A DNA stretch of 64,000 nt from Lanius collurio (taxonomy: Eukaryota; Chordata; Aves; Passeriformes; Laniidae): NCBI GenBank assembly GCA_020086605.1, contig JACBWW010000016.1, positions 21,904,980 to 21,968,979 on the forward strand, written 5' to 3'. This document shows positions 36,866-49,100 of the stretch, in pieces. Every line of letters begins with the position of its first letter. Position 1 is the first letter of the stretch. The translations under genes and the position numbers were made by a program. The notes below the pieces were generated by a model, which worked only from the letters and a program-made list of their open reading frames with translations, did no database searches and was not told the origin of the DNA.

Positions 36866-37247
36866 AGGGCTGTTTAGCCTGGTGAAAAGGAGGCTCAAGG
36901 GGAACCTTTTCACTCTCCAAAACCCCCTGGCAGGAAGGTGGAGCCAGGTGGGGGTCAGGTTCTACTCCCAGGGAACAAGGGACAGGACAAGAGGAAATGG
37001 CCTCAAGCTGCCCCAGGGGAGGCTCAAGTTGAACATCAGGAAGAATTTCTTCACCAAAATGGGCTTTGGAAGGGGCTGCCCAGGTTGGTGGTGGAGTCCC
37101 CACCCCTGGAAGTGTTCAAGGAACTCCTGGATGTGGCACTCAGTGCTCTGGTCTGGGTGACAAGGCAAAAATTGGTCAAAGGTTGGACTTGATGATCTTG
37201 GAGGTCTTTTCCAGCCTGAAGGAATCTGTGATTCCATGATTCTGTGG
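36866..37247 (+). mobile_element. CR1 LINE 3' fragment, plus strand, about 380 bp
   Basis: The longest CR1 copy in the window. Sense landmarks in order: GGCTGTTTAGCCTGGTGAAA, AGGAGGCTCAAGGGGAACC, GCCAGGTGGGGGTCAGG, a GGGACAGGACAAGAGGAAATG block, CTCAAGCTGCCCCAGGGGAG, AACATCAGGAAGAATTTCTT, GGGCTGCCCAGGTTGGTGG, GTTCAAGGAACTCCTGGATG, GGTTGGACTTGATGATCTTG, and the terminus GTGATTCCATGATTCTGTG. This covers the last part of the element including the 3' UTR; no intact reverse transcriptase is present. The 5' edge is ill-defined (36815-36870). Confidence 0.95.
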
Positions 37248-40200
37248 CCAAGGAAGCTGGTAGGAGCTGCCATTGCTCACAGTCAGATGCAGCCTGGGAA
37301 GGTGCTGGGCTCCCTGCACTGGTCCAGGCTGGGAAATAAAAGAACTACTTTTGTCAGGAACATTTCACAGGAAGGAGAGATTTTGGCTCAAAATCTATTA
37401 CTTCTTTTATGAGAACTGTTGTAAATTTCTGCAGAGACCATGGACATTGAGAATCCAATTTCCCTGAGATAAGCCCATTTTGGCAGGGGGTTTTGTCTCT
37501 CTATTCTTAGCATCAACAGTCATTATTCACATTTTTGAAAGACTTTGACTATTTTCATCTTTCTTTAGCTTCAGTTTTGCAGCTAGACCAGACTTCCCCC
37601 TTCCCACACCAAGCAAAATTCATGGGTGGGCTGAGAAGAACCACGTAGTTTATCGAGTTTCATCTTCCTTAAACCCTCTTTTCTAAAACTTCAGTGAACC
37701 ATAAGCAGGTACCTCACACAGAGCTAAACTTTGCAGAAAGCAAATGAAAACCAGGCAGGAGGAGGGAGGTTGTCCCAGGGGGGTCAGTCCTACCAAAGCC
37801 CACTCTGGCTTGGCAAGGAGCACATCCTTATTAATGCTGGTTGTAATAACATCCTTCAGCTGGTTCATGCCTGCAGCAGGTGAAGTCTGCTGGATGAAGA
37901 CTTTGCCTTGGAAAGCTTCCTCTGCTGTTCCTTTATTTCAATTCCCATTTTCAGGAAGGATGCAAAGCCTGCCCTCCTTTGCCTGCCCTCCTTCAGTGTT
38001 TCTGCTTCCTTCCCAAGGCTTGCCTTGGGCTCCTGCTTGATAGCAAGATGTTAGGAATCATCATCAACAGAAAAACAGTGTGCTCTTTTATTTTATTTAC
38101 ACAGCTGCCATGAATTTTGTTATGCCTAAATCCTCTGTCTCTTCCTCTCTCAGTGGGCTGGAGAGAGAAGAATGGGCTTTCTAGCATTTGTGTTTACTTT
38201 TATTGCTCTTTAAAATATTTTATGGCCTTTTAACAGAGTGGCATAATAATATTAAAATAACTTTTAAAAAAATAAATTTACAGAAAATGTATTAAAGCAT
38301 CATAGAAATGGATTTAACACTTCAAATACCTTTCAAAGTGACACCATGTCCTTGCTTTGAAGCGAAGCAATAAATTCACTTTGTAATTCTTTATTGGAGG
38401 TTTTATTGGAAATTAGAGTGCATGTACTAAACAAAACGTCAGCTTATCTACACACAAATATTTGTCTACAAGCTGGATATAAGACAACATATTGTCCATT
38501 ACAATGTGATTTAGATTACAGTAGCCAGCAGAGATTCAGTCATAGTCCAGCCCCATTGCTTAGTGTCTGTCAATCTGGATTAAAAGTCAGTTTTACTCTC
38601 AAAAATATGCAGACAGATGGTGTCAAATGGGAGGACAGGGATTTACTTCAGGTTGTGCAGCAAGGCTGTGGCTGATGAGCATCCCTTGGGTACACCCAGC
38701 ACCGCCCCCCTGGCATGGCAGAGCAGTCCTTTCACAAGAGCCCCAGCAGATTATCCCCAGCAAAAGTTGTGATGTGTTAATAGCCTTATCTGGCTGGTGG
38801 CTGGAATTAAAACAATGCAGTGCACTAATGCAGGCCTTTATCAGGGAGCAGACAAAACCAGGGGGACTGAGCAGCAAGCTGCAGGCAAGGGGCTGGCACA
38901 GGGGAGGCAGCCACCTCAGGGCAAGCACAGGAAGGCAGAAGGTGGATGCTTTGCTCTAAAAATAGCCACATATGCACTTTTTTACTGGTTTTGTGCTGAA
39001 TGATGTCCTGAGGAGCAGTGGGAGCCATCAGCATCTCAAGAGACAAGGCCAGGCTAGGTACCCAAGCAGCAGAATGGGTACTGCTGTGCAGACTCTGCAG
39101 AGACTCCCATTCTTCCTCATCAAGGAGTAGATCCTGGACAAACCCCTTGGCTTGCTCAGCACTGATCATTTTCCTTCCCATTCCCTTTGCTTGTGCAAAA
39201 CTCATTGAGAAACCGGTGAATTAAAAAGTGGGGAAGGATGACTGTGCCAGCATGTGTTGTTTCCGTGCCACAAATAACCACCATCGGTGCTGTTCCAAAG
39301 GTCACTGCCACGGAGGAGTCAGGGGTGGGATGAGAACAAATGATAATTATGGCACTTGACAAGCTCCCAGCAGCCCAGAGAGATAAATTTGCTGCCTGCT
39401 CCTACTTGAACTTACGGCATCCTGGACTTCAGGAGCTTCCACTCTCCTGCATGATCCAACAAACATCCTCTCAGGATCTCCGGTGAATAAATAACTCTTT
39501 GAAATGCGTCCTCCCTGTTGTGGCACCCGTCCCAAGGAGCGCCTGCTGTCCCTTTGGCATTGTGTAAACATGCACAGCACAATCCAGAGCTGTTTTTTCT
39601 TGACTAGCAGCATAATTACTTCTTCAAAGGGCCAACTCCCCATGCCTGAGTTCATCAAGCTGTCACTCAAAGAAAGTCAAATCTCCGGGCGGGCACTGCA
39701 GCCCTCTCATGGGTTTTCCAGCTTCCTGCGGTTCCTGGGCCCCAACAGGAGCTGTTTGACCCAGCTGGCTGCTGGGCTGTGGGAGGGCACCGTTTTGTGC
39801 CAATAAGCAACACTCTGTGCAAGGTCAGCTCCTTCACAGCCTCCCCCCAGCTCCCTTTGAAGCCTGGGGTGTCAGCGAGCTCAGCATCGCTGTCGTGGGG
39901 TTTATTGTGCTAAAGGGCGTCTCTCCTGGCACTTTTTCTTGTTTGCTGCAAACCTGTGATCCCTGGCTCTCAGGACAGAGCAGAGTTTTGTTTAACTGCA
40001 ACCAGGGGCAGTTTTTGCTTTGAAGGTGCCCTTTGCAGTACAGATTAGAGCCAGGCTCCTCAGTGGTGTAAATCAACGGCGCTTCTACAAAGTCATGTGT
40101 TACCAGTCAAAATCTGTCTGCTTCACCTCCCTGAGCATCTGTCCCTCTGGCCAGAATCACAAACACTCAAAAAACACTGGCTTTGTCCTACCACACTGGT

Positions 40201-41336
40201 AATATCCAGATTAAGTTATAAATTTGGTACTAAAAACCCATTGTCATGTTCAAGCTATGCAGGCGAACATAACCTCACACTACAAGGTAGCAGAAGGAGA
40301 TTAAATGTTATAACCAAATCAGTTACAGATTTATTCCATAAACTTCTCATGATTTCATTGTATTTTTCCCTCCTTTGATGAATGGATTTTCCCAAGTCTG
40401 ACAGATTTATTTTTTGTGGCAGGTATTTTTTTTCTGTTGCCACGCTTTATACCAGTTTTCCATTAAATACTAAGAAGCAAGATGAGGTGAGAAATAAGTT
40501 TGCTTGTAGCTGCAATTTGATTTAGGTCCATGTAGTTCTTATTTGAGATTTTTTTTGAACAACACAAGGACTCTGTTTCCAAAGACTTTGTATGACTGTT
40601 TGGAAACACTGGTGTTTTTAGCAAAGGGAAGAAATCCGAGAGAAATTATAGGATCTGCAAATGACATTTTAAAAAAATTACTATATATAAAAAAAATAAC
40701 CTGTTTTTAGCATCACCTTTAAATTGGAGATTTTCTGAAACATTGTGGAATATTTACATGTAGTTAAAAGGGTGTTCTTGTAAAGACCTGTGGAGTATTT
40801 ATTCATTACCAAGAAGAATTTCACTCAATGTACTCAGGCAGCCTTTAGGTTTCCTCAGATTTCTTTGGAGATTTCCAAACCTATAAATGCTGTAAATATG
40901 ATCAGACATTGCTCTGTCTGAATTCTGTTACACTGACACTATTTTTTTCCTAAAAAAAAAAAAATACAATCCATGGTTTATTTTCCCTGACCCATATTTG
41001 ATATTTAAGGAAATTAAATAAATCTCACGTTTAGCCACCCCAAATAATACAGGCTGTCCATTAACACGTGTTAAAATTAATGAAATCTTGGTGGTGAACA
41101 CATAAATAGCACAGCTGCCAGGCTGGTTTGTGAAAGGAGAGGTGAGCTCTCCCTGCTGTAAAGTGTGCAGATTCCCAGAGATAATTCCTGTTGATCTTTG
41201 TAGTCCCTCTTTTGTTGCTCCTGCTTTTGGGGCTCTTTGTTGCACACTGGAGCAGTGCTCCATCAGTACCCCACAGCTCTGCAGAGGATCCCTGGGAGGA
41301 AACACCAGGTCCTTGTGTCTCTGCACATTTACACAC
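37248..41336. other. Unique noncoding sequence
   Basis: Contains a 14-bp unit repeated nearly twice (GCCTGCCCTCCTTT, 37967-37993). The AT-rich segment 38190-38560 has no simple repeats and could be a conserved noncoding element. No gene seen; the 126-codon minus frame at 38825-39205 overlaps a plus frame and has no domain. Confidence 0.45.
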
Positions 41337-41400
41337 CAATGTATTGGTGATCCTCCTTGTGAGTCCCTTCTGACTCAGGATATTTTATGGTTCTTTGGTT
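41337..41400 (+). mobile_element. CR1/SINE 3' tail fragment, plus strand
   Basis: TGATCCTCCTTGTGAGTCCC, TTCTGACTCAGGATATTTTA and TGGTTCT parallel the tail of the SINE at 30841-30898, with substitutions. The tRNA-like head is not visible, so it may be either a truncated CR1 or a SINE remnant. Confidence 0.65.
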
Positions 41401-44400
41401 CTTGGTACAATTTCATTGTGTTGAGTAGGAAGAATTCCAGTGGACAGCCCCACCAGTGAATGTAGGCATCCAGTTAAAGGGAAAATAATAATAATCTAAC
41501 ACTTCTGAGCATCCCTAACTAGGGATTTTGGATCCTTGTTCATTATCCCTCCTTTTTTTCCTATTATTAGAGTCCCTAATTTCTTTTTCCCTAAGATAGC
41601 AGCTCTCTTCCATTCCCACCTCCACCAGTTTTTATGGGCCTGACCATAATTACACAGCACCGTGCTGTGGTTCCCCAGCAGCAGGTTTATTACCCATTGA
41701 CTTATGCCTGGTTTTCCTGGCAAAAATGACATCAGAATCTGGCCCTCTGCTTTTGTGTTGCTCTGTCCTTAAATAAAAAACATGGCACCACCAACAAGAG
41801 CTTAACAAAACCATCATAAAGCAGCCTTACCCCAAACTGCCCCTCATGCTCTGGCTCCAGATAAAGCAAACTGCCTTGAGGCAAATCTGTGATTATAAAA
41901 CTCTTGCAACCATGAGGTTCAGGACCCCCGATTTCTCTCATCAACCTATGAAGTGAAAGCCAAAGTTTTGATTCATCATCCAGATAAAAGCCTTGAAATT
42001 GATCCTCCTTCCCATCAGGAAGTTGCTGAGGAGATTAAAATATTAAATGTGATCTTACATGAGGCCAGAAAGTTAATCCATCCCCCACTGAAAAAATTAC
42101 ACCTTATAAACAAACAGCCAGCAGCAGTGTGAGTTTTCTGCAAAAAGCATCAGTGGAGCTCAAGCAAGGACATTCATGCCCCACAACAGAGGTCTTCATC
42201 TAAAAACATTTTCCTAACCAATTCCCCCCCACTCCAATTAAGCTTGGAGATTTTTTTCCATCAGCCCTTACCAAAAAGCATCAAAAGCCTATTCCAAAAT
42301 CCACTGACATCATAGGGAGCCTTTCCAAAGGCTAATGGGCTTTGGGATCAGGCCCTCAGTTTTTATTCCAAGCCTTCACAACAGTGAGCTTAAATCAATC
42401 CGTGCGCTTGTGAGCGCCCAAGAAGATTTTCCAACATTACGTTTGTTTGGGACCAGGTTCTCCCCATGTGGTGGATTTGATGTGAAGCCCATTTAAATCC
42501 CATCAGTCACTACAAAGAGGATGGGAGAAGGGCCAGGCCAGCTGAGCAGGGGTGGAATTCACCTTACAGCTGCTCTTATCAGTAGGGCTGAGGGGAGGCA
42601 CACCCATGCCAGGGAGCTGCCAAAGAAGGGGTGCCAGTGGCACCATGCTAGGATGGAAATAGTGGTGAAGCTGAGAAGTTTGCATGGAAAAGAGTGGGAA
42701 AACCATGGAAGAAACCTCCCAGAGGGTTTCTGCTCTGCACAGCAGCTTTGTCACTATGCAGGTTGAGCAACAACAGTGTATCTGAACATTTCAGTGCCTG
42801 CCTTGTGGTGGGATTCATCCATCCAGTGTTAGACATTAATCTTCACTTAATTGACCAGAAGGCTGCAGATCCATGGTATGTGAATATGATCCTAATTAGC
42901 TCACTTCAGGTTACACATTGATTTTCTGCGTGTTGCCTTTTGGAGCTGTGGAGCAGCTTGTTTTTTGAGGAGAACATAAAAGAGAAAAGGGCAGGGGGGG
43001 TGTTAGTTACAGCTATAAATTTTACAGTTCACTGGAAACCACATTAAATGGCAACATTGGTTTATAGATCAACTCTGCGACTGCTTGGTCGTTAAAGCGG
43101 TGGTGGCAGATTATTGTGTTGTAGCCTTGTAAAATATGGGCACTGTGTTTGCTGGGACAGGGCTTAAAAAGAACAATAAAAGTCTCCAGAGTCTTTGATT
43201 CCTCATTTCTCTTGCATTGCAGTAGGCAACAGGATCTGACCTGTGTGTGCTTTTCAGGGGGGGGAGCATTTGCCAAGCTTTTCTCTTCCACTCCAGAGTG
43301 CAAAGCTGATGAATCTCCCTGATTTAAGGTTACACCAACTCTGCATCACTCCTGGACTGGCCCAGATGTGGAGGACATGGCCAGACCATTCTGAAGCTTC
43401 TTCCAGGGGCAGCAATTTCCAAATTTCCAGTGCCACTGAAGCAGTGCATCCAGCTCACAGTGGCACCCATGCTTGGCTGACCTCTCTGAGACACAGAGCA
43501 CCATGTGCCTCTTCAAGATCAGCCAGACCCAAGGACAAAATCCATGTGTAAAAATAAAACTTGGAAGTGATTAAAATAATGGAATCTCTTCCCAGACACT
43601 GCCTAATCACTGCCTGTCTTCTGAAAATGTAGACATTTATTTTGGACTATGAAGAGCTTCTTTCAAATGTTTGGCCACTGCTAAAGACACTGAGCTCGTT
43701 GGAAAATTCCAGCCACAGTATGCTGCCTGATGACCAATAAATTCTGCGTTGATATTTTCCTTCTTTGTTGGAATTGGAGTGCTGTTTGCAGGACTGGTGA
43801 GATGTTCAGTGGAGGAGAAAGGGTTAATGATCACATCTTTATCTGCTCGTGGCACGAAGTCTCTTCCAACCAAGGAACAATAAGTGCTGCTTCACCACAG
43901 GCCTGGTTGATCAGACAGTTTTTCTTCTAAAAGGGAGATGTCCAGCCTGAAAATGCAATCTTGTGAGGGGAAATGGATTAGCTTTACTGCACAGTAGACA
44001 AATGGGAATTCTCTCACATACTCACTAAGAAGCTAATTGTGTGAAATGAAACATTTTACAGAATGCTACTGCTACCACTCACCACGCTGTACAGAATTTC
44101 TCTGGATGAAATCCCAGTGGCTTTGTGGAGGATAACCTGGAGATGAGATGTGGCACATGGCTGTCATGAGCCTCTGTGGTAGGTCCAGCTGCAGATAGGA
44201 AACCAAGCATAACTCCCTGTGTTTGCTGTTGATACAGGCTCTAAGCTGGGTGGCTGTCAGGCTTTTGGCTGTCTTTTTTCCCCCTACATAGGCTGCACCA
44301 CTAAAGCCACTGGTGAAATCCCCACTGCAGGAGGAAGATGTGCTGAGGTGAATCCAGCCAGGTTGGGGGTGATGGCAGTCACCACCACAAGGCTGTCAAC

Positions 44401-44942
44401 CTTTTTTTGTGGAGTCAATCAGTGGGATTGAGCTTCCCAGGCACTTTCTTGGGACCAGACAATATTCTGGGCAGGGTTTTGGTGATTTCTGCAGAACTCA
44501 CATGGCTGCATGAGACACCTGACTGCACTTCTGTCTCAAGAGCAGCAGAGAGCTTTGAAGGACGAGTGAAGGACCTCTTCTTTCCCTTTCCTGAGAACAG
44601 CAAGAGCTTTTGTTTCCTTCATCTCAACAAGTGGTGCAGCCTTGTGAATGCTAAATCCACGTCAAAAATAACATAAACAGAATTTAGCAAAAGTGACTGA
44701 GTACATGACGGTCCTGTCAAGTTGGTTTGGTTGCTTCCAAGGAACAGGATTGTGAGGGCTGTTGGTAACTCAGCCTCTGAGCAACACAGCCAGCTTCACA
44801 GTTGTGATTTCCATCAGAAAGAAAGGAAAAAGGAAAGCTGCTGTTTATCCAACACAGAGGGAAAGGGCAGGGTGTCTCTGCTCGAGATGAGTGTACTAAC
44901 ACTACATAATCTGTCTGCTCTGAAGTAAAGAACTGGGAGCTT

Positions 44943-44945
<3 letters not shown>
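41401..44945. other. Unique noncoding sequence
   Basis: No repeat family or gene recognised. Open frames are short (up to about 102 codons) and overlapping. Confidence 0.5.

Positions 44946-44972
<27 letters not shown>
44946..44972 (+). repeat. Poly(T) run, 27 bases
   Basis: The longest homopolymer in the window, preceded by TTTTC. It could be the poly(A) tail of a minus-strand retroinsertion, but the sequence to its right is not recognised as any repeat or retrocopy. Confidence 0.95.
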
Positions 44973-44974
<2 letters not shown>

Positions 44975-46071
44975 TGTGAGGGAGCTTTGCTTGCCCAAGG
45001 GGAGCATGAAGACTGAAGATTCCCCTCTTCCACCAGGTTGCATCCTATTTACAGCACTCTGGCACGTATTGCTGCTCTAACCCAGCCACAGATCCATTTT
45101 GATGCCAGAAAAAAAATGCTGGTTTTTGTAAGATGTCACAATCATGGTCCTGGGGAGGCTCATGGTGGGAGAACGAGTGTGGCATGTCATTAGAGCTTTG
45201 ATATTCCAACAGGGGATCCCCAGGGACCTTCTGTCAGTGGGACAAGGATGAAAGATCTGGAAGGGGCTTATCTCAGCCAGGGTGGTGGCACAGGTCAAGG
45301 CATGCTATGCTGTCCTGCTGCAAAGAAAGCCATTCATGGTCTCTGGAGACAAGCAGCTCAGTATGTCTTTGATGACAAATGCTGAAGATCATCCTTGTGG
45401 CTCAGTCTTGTCATCATCTGGGTGTTGTTCTGTTTACTGCCCGTGCTTTTAAAAATAAAGACCTCGTCAGGAAAAGGTTGCAACACGCCCCTAGAAAGAC
45501 ATTATTTTCAGCTTAAAATTTCCTATGTCCCCAGCTAAAAATGTGGATCAGAGATAAAGCCTGACACGTTCTCACCATTCGTCTCTTTGGCAAAAGGAAA
45601 GGAAGGGTCATCCAGCCCTGGGTGTGACGTACAGGATGCCACTCGAGCCGTCACACTCGATAACTTCAACTTGAACTTGTCCACTTGTGGAGCTGGGGCT
45701 GATTTATAACCTCTGCACACAGACCCTGTGTGATTTTCTGTGTGGTGAGAAGCTGCCCTGCTGCCATGGCATTAAACAAAATTTTGCTTGCCAGTTTCTC
45801 AGCGCTCAGGGACCAGGGTGTTAAGGTCCAGAGGGCCCTGAGGATGCACAAAGCATGTTTCAGGCATGGAATCCCTGTGACAGATGCAGTTGGATGGGGT
45901 TTGGCACTGATTTGTAGTAAAACTCCTGATTCCTAGCGTGGAAAAAAATCCTTCCATATCCCAAAAGAAAGCTGTAAAGTCAGACACTCAATTTACCTCT
46001 CTCATTAAAGTCATCATAAAGAGTTCTTTATAAAAAAAAGAAACAACAGAAAATCAACAAATTTTGCTAGT
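44973..46071. other. Unique noncoding sequence
   Basis: Nothing recognisable as a gene or repeat. Confidence 0.5.
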
Positions 46072-46143
46072 TGGTGGCATCCCTGCCCATGGCAGGAGGG
46101 TTGAAACTAAATGACATTTAAAAACCTTTCCAACCCAAACCAT
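46072..46143 (+). mobile_element. Short CR1 3' fragment, plus strand
   Basis: TGGCATCCCTGCCCATGGCA, GGAGGGTTGAAACTAAATGA, CCTTTCCAACCCAAACCAT match the last 70 bp or so of an avian CR1. The terminal octamers (ATTCTATG) are lost or replaced by an A-rich stretch. It is strongly truncated and diverged. Confidence 0.88.
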
Positions 46144-49100
46144 AAAGGAAAAAAAATATAATATAGAGTCCCACAACTGCAACTAAATCTGGGGGGGTGC
46201 TGCTGAAACTCCCATGTCTTGGGATCTTTGTGTGTTTCCTCTGACAGGTTCAGCTACAGTTGAACTCTTCATGTCTCTGTGCAGCTTAGTGAGAGCAGAA
46301 ATGAACAGGGATAATCCAAGTCATGCTATCCAGTGGATCTGGATCTGGATTCCAAGAAAAGGGTTGATCTGGCCATGGACAGGTGGACTATGATAAAACT
46401 CTGTGATCTTTCCCTCTTTGTGAGATCATCACCTGCTCAGAGAAATTTCCTTCAAACCTCGAGCTCACATCTCATGACATGGAAGCTGCTGCCCGAGGTT
46501 CACCAGCCAATCCATGTTTTAGAAATACATGGCAGCAGGATTTCAAGGGTTGAGGCCATTTGTAGATGCTGGTGCTGGGAGTGCTCTGACAAAACCTTTC
46601 TGTATGAGCCAGAGAAGAAATGCATTACTCACCCAAACCACTCCATTGTTGTTTGTTTGGTTGGTGTTTTACTTCATACATTGCACATAATTTTATGTTA
46701 CATGGCTGCAAAACAAAGTTCTTTCAACATTTATTTACTGAAGCTACAACTGGCTGGATTTGAGAGGGCATGAGGGAAAATAGATGACATAACTAGACAA
46801 GGCAGAAATCAGCTCTCATTTTTAAGATGAATCCAGCAAAAAATAGCATATCCTATGGGTTTCTGATATGTTTGATGACTCAGGGTCAGTTCATGTCTTC
46901 CCTGCCATCCAGAGCCTGTCACACAATGATAATTCCCATATGATAATGGACCACTTGGTTGAGGAAGGGCAAGACTGGCTTTGGGGGCAGAAGTGAGTAG
47001 AAAGCAGTGAGCAATGTTGCAGGGTGTGTCCCCATGGGCTGTAGCCTCCTCTGGCAGGATGTGCCACACACCAATTCTCTCTGCTACTGAAAAGATCCTG
47101 GAGTGCAGAGAAACCTCCACTGAAATAAAGAGCAGCCACCAAACTTCCTCCCACAAGCTCCTTGACCATCCCACCGGGTGAGTTCTGCTGCAGCTGCTAA
47201 AGCTAAAAAGTGCCTTTGTTTATGATTGTTTGGGTTTCTCAAAGTGAAACAAGTGACTGGCTGCACCAGCTTATGCACACAGATGGCTCTGGGCAGCCTG
47301 ACAGGTTATACATCTATGTTTGCAGGGCCAAGAGCTTGGCATGCACTTTTTTGGGACCTCTCTTAGTGGTTTAGAGCAGATGATGCTGTCCAGCACCCCA
47401 TCCTTCCATCCCAGAGCTGCACATGCAGCTGAGATACTGTCAGAGGTACACTTGGACATCCTACCCATTTACTTTATAGGGAAAATATGTTCTGAATTGT
47501 TTGAGTAAGGAAGGAGGGGAAAAAACCTCATCCACGCTTTCCTGGCTGGATTCTGCATCTCAGCTCCTTGTTTTGACTATATTTTTCCCCCATCTTTCAT
47601 TTGCCCCTTTCAACTAAGAACACATGCAGAGGTTATTTGGAATTGTTATGTGTGTCTTGTATCACAGTGATTAATTATTCAGAAATGTTCTGTTTAAAAT
47701 AAAACTCCCTTACAATGCTTGGACCATATCAAGACAGCTCAGAGCTGGCACAAATGAGAGTTATTCCCACTTTTAAAGGCTATTAATAGTGCCAAAGAAA
47801 TACAAAGGAGACCTGTAGCACCTATGTACTTATTATTCATCACATCCATGCTTATTATATAGGTATGCATGAGATAAATAGACAGAGAGATTTGCTCTGC
47901 ACAATGCTCAGGCTGTGCCAAAGAAATAAAATTCCCTCTCTGGGGACCCCAACTGCAAAGGCAAAGAGGGGCTAGCAACAAAATCCCAGATTACAATCAC
48001 AGCTAAATGGCTTCTTTGAGCAAGGAGATGAGTTGGCCTGTTTTCCCTGGGAGGCTGCTCCTGATATGCATGACTTTATAAATAAAGAGGCATGAACCAG
48101 ATGCCAAGGATGTGAGCCAGAGCTGATAAGAGCCAGTGGGAGTCCTGCAGTGTCCACAGCCTTGGGAGCAGGTCTGTGATGCCACGAGCTGTCTGAAAGG
48201 AGCTGCTGCAGCCTGGCATCCCCAATCTCCTCTGGGCAGGGCTGGGAACTCATCCCCACAGGGTTTGGACAATTTGTGCTTTGCCCTCAGCACCCTTCAC
48301 CATCCCTGTAAGGAAGCAGTGTTGTTTCTGAGTTAGGTTAAGCAGGGTGGCTTCTTCTTGTTTGGGATGAAAAAGTAAACTGGGATGAGTAGCAGGAACT
48401 TTGCCTGATTTCAGCTTGCTCTGGCCTGGAAGGAGCCACTGTGTTAAAATAACCTCTGTACAGCGTGGCTGGAAGAAAGTCATGCAGTGATTTCATTTCA
48501 TATTTGTGTTGTAACTCCTAATGGTACAACACGAGTATCTGAGGATCTGGTCTCCTCCTAAGTGTAAACCAGACCACGCCTAGTGAAGGCAAAAATACTC
48601 TTTAGCATTCACCAGGTGGCAGTTTATATTAACCAGATCCACCCTGAAATTCAACTGCCTCCCACCTCATCACTTCCCAGGAAGTTGGTGAGGTATTAGA
48701 TAAAGACCTCATTTCAGAGACATATTAATTTTCATTAGGGATTTTCTAATAAATTCCTTCCATGAGAAAGGTATACTTTGTTAGAGACTGCAGCTCAAAA
48801 CACTGCTTGTGGGAGTAGGTAGCATTCCTTTCCTACTCATCCATGGAGATTTCCAGCCAAAAAACAGAGACACAACTAGCCAAAGTAAGGAGCCCACCCA
48901 AATAAAGTCATGTCATGCCATTGGAAAACAGTGGAAAATGTTCTGGAAATACTCATGTCATGTTTCTCCAGCAGCAGAGTATTTTTCACAGAGGATGTTC
49001 CCATTAACAAAGAGCCCATGAACAAATCTTCTCTGCTGGTTCCACCTTTTCCCTTTCTGCTGTGTTCCTCAGCTGCTGAGGTGTGAGCTTCAGGAATTAG

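Noticed and set aside
36617..36913. Apparent membrane-like peptide (I/L/F/Y-rich), minus strand
   Set aside because: It is the translation of the AT-rich TAAA-type tract and not a real transmembrane protein.
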